Of a DNA stretch of 6,081 nucleotides, positions 5,369 to 6,081 are shown piece after piece. Source of the DNA: Verrucomicrobiota bacterium (GTDB lineage Bacteria > Verrucomicrobiota > Verrucomicrobiia > Verrucomicrobiales > Akkermansiaceae). The notes under the pieces are model-generated. The model saw nothing but the letters and a program-made list of their open reading frames with translations. It did not search any database and was not told the DNA's origin. Both the position numbers and the translations under genes were made by a program. The stretch is from the NCBI GenBank assembly GCA_009885905.1, contig VFJU01000544.1, positions 1 through 6,081 of the forward strand, in the 5' to 3' direction. The first letter of the stretch is position 1. Each line of letters begins with the position of its first letter.

Positions 5369-6081
5369 TTACTGAGGCGTTGGAACGCTAAGAATTTCGC
5401 GCCCACGATCTTGGACTGGTGCACCTGAGGCCAACCATGGATCATATAACTCCCAACCCAGACGAATCAAGCTCCGAGCGTGGTTAAATCTGTTAGTATC
5501 ATTGAGGAGCACCACAATCAAACGCCGTGGGGTCGCGCCTTTGGAACCATCTGGCTTCGCACGAACCAAGGGCTCTCTGTCCATGCAAACTGAAACGCAA
5601 GGACCCGCTGCATTGGTGGTGCCGGTTTTCACGCCTAAAATTCCAAGCTCACCGACAAGCTCGTTAGAATTCATTACGCGAAAGCTTTTCTTACCTGTCG
5701 CATGGGTCACGCTCACATTGCGTTCCTTTTGCCGGACGATAAACGTGAAGGCATTCTTTCGCATCGCGTAAATCGAAAGCTTGGCCATGTCCGCCGCGCT
5801 AGAGTAGCCCTTCGCACCCGAACGGTCGAGGCCATGTGGATTCACAAATCGGCTGTTAGTCATTCCAAGCGCCTTACTCAGCTGGTTCATTTCGGCCACG
5901 AAAATCGCCACTGGATCACTCGTGCCACCGCGGCGGTTGAGGATTTCCCGCCCGACATGATCGGCAATGGTAAGCGCCGCGAGATTATCCGAGCCAAGGA
6001 GCGCGGAGTAGAGCGCGTCCCGCAAGGTGAGTTGATCGCCAGGCTGGAGGTTCATCGGATTCGGCCCGCCAACCAGAGTGA
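5369..6081 (-). CDS. Serine-type D-Ala-D-Ala carboxypeptidase (S11, PBP5-like), N-terminus outside window
   Basis: This low-molecular-weight penicillin-binding protein trims the terminal D-alanine from peptidoglycan stem peptides in the periplasm. The frame stays open to the right edge. Before the ATG at 6055 it reads TLVGGPNP, which continues the fold, so that ATG is internal and the real start is beyond the window. Counting from that Met, the SxN motif is S22-D23-N24 in LLGSDNLAA, and the KTG triad is K143-T144-G145 in GILGVKTGTTNAAG. MTNSRFVNPHGLD (65-77) is also typical of the family. The catalytic SxxK motif and the signal peptide must lie about 50-60 residues before the SDN, outside the window. 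The protein ends about 85 residues after KTG, leaving no room for the PBP5 C-terminal domain and amphipathic anchor. A hydrophilic stretch (about 162-178, PLVRAKPDGSKGATPRR) interrupts the strands after KTG. pfkA follows after 28 bp. Confidence 0.93.
   Translation of the reverse strand, partial: TLVGGPNPMNLQPGDQLTLRDALYSALLGSDNLAALTIADHVGREILNRRGGTSDPVAIFVAEMNQLSKALGMTNSRFVNPHGLDRSGAKGYSSAADMAKLSIYAMRKNAFTFIVRQKERNVSVTHATGKKSFRVMNSNELVGELGILGVKTGTTNAAGPCVSVCMDREPLVRAKPDGSKGATPRRLIVVLLNDTNRFNHARSLIRLGWELYDPWLASGAPVQDRGREILSVPTPQ

Noticed and set aside
6053..6055. ATG at 6055 as the true start of the D-Ala-D-Ala carboxypeptidase
   Set aside because: The frame is open to the edge and reads family-like sequence before the Met. 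Starting here would leave out the catalytic SxxK motif.
1..6081. Search for CRISPR repeats, IS terminal repeats, tRNA or rRNA genes, toxin-antitoxin pairs and defence genes
   Set aside because: None seen: no regularly spaced repeats, no transposase or integrase motifs, no cloverleaf. All long frames are housekeeping families.

Overview
The window looks like an ordinary chromosomal segment of a Gram-negative-type bacterium of moderate GC content. The style of the proteins (a short RpoD-like sigma factor, a PFK with a G/K substrate signature, a TMK with a REPTDGPWG substrate loop) makes me lean towards the Verrucomicrobiota or a nearby PVC lineage. That is recalled resemblance, not a search result. 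I see no mobile element, CRISPR array, tRNA, rRNA or phage gene.

Layout. Positions 1-23 appear to hold the first codons of a minus-strand gene that runs off the left edge, behind a strong Shine-Dalgarno-like sequence. Positions 24-472 form an AT-rich intergenic region with several inverted repeats, recurrent GATTC/GAATC words and a possible 51-codon reading frame (161-316). A short sigma-70 family factor follows on the plus strand (473-1348). The 251-bp gap after it holds two or three hairpins. Next comes a plus-strand pair separated by one base: an M32 zinc metallocarboxypeptidase (1600-3063) and thymidylate kinase tmk (3065-3676). Five bases later, converging on tmk, is an Lrp/AsnC-type regulator on the minus strand (3682-4167), possibly made from a leaderless mRNA. 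After a 99-bp gap, two more minus-strand genes form a probable transcription unit. A serine D-Ala-D-Ala carboxypeptidase (5369 to the right edge, N-terminus outside the window) lies upstream of a 6-phosphofructokinase (4267-5340), 28 bp apart.

Functionally the genes are a mixed housekeeping set: transcription initiation, peptide turnover, dTTP synthesis, a small-ligand-sensing regulator, glycolysis and peptidoglycan trimming. Nothing shows a dedicated new multi-gene system. The most interesting points are the sigma factor's altered -10 and melting residues with an intact -35 reader, the structured GATTC-rich DNA on both sides of it, a hairpin over the peptidase ribosome binding site, the apparent leaderless regulator, and the Gly/Lys substrate signature of the phosphofructokinase. 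Most starts in the window lack a clear Shine-Dalgarno sequence.
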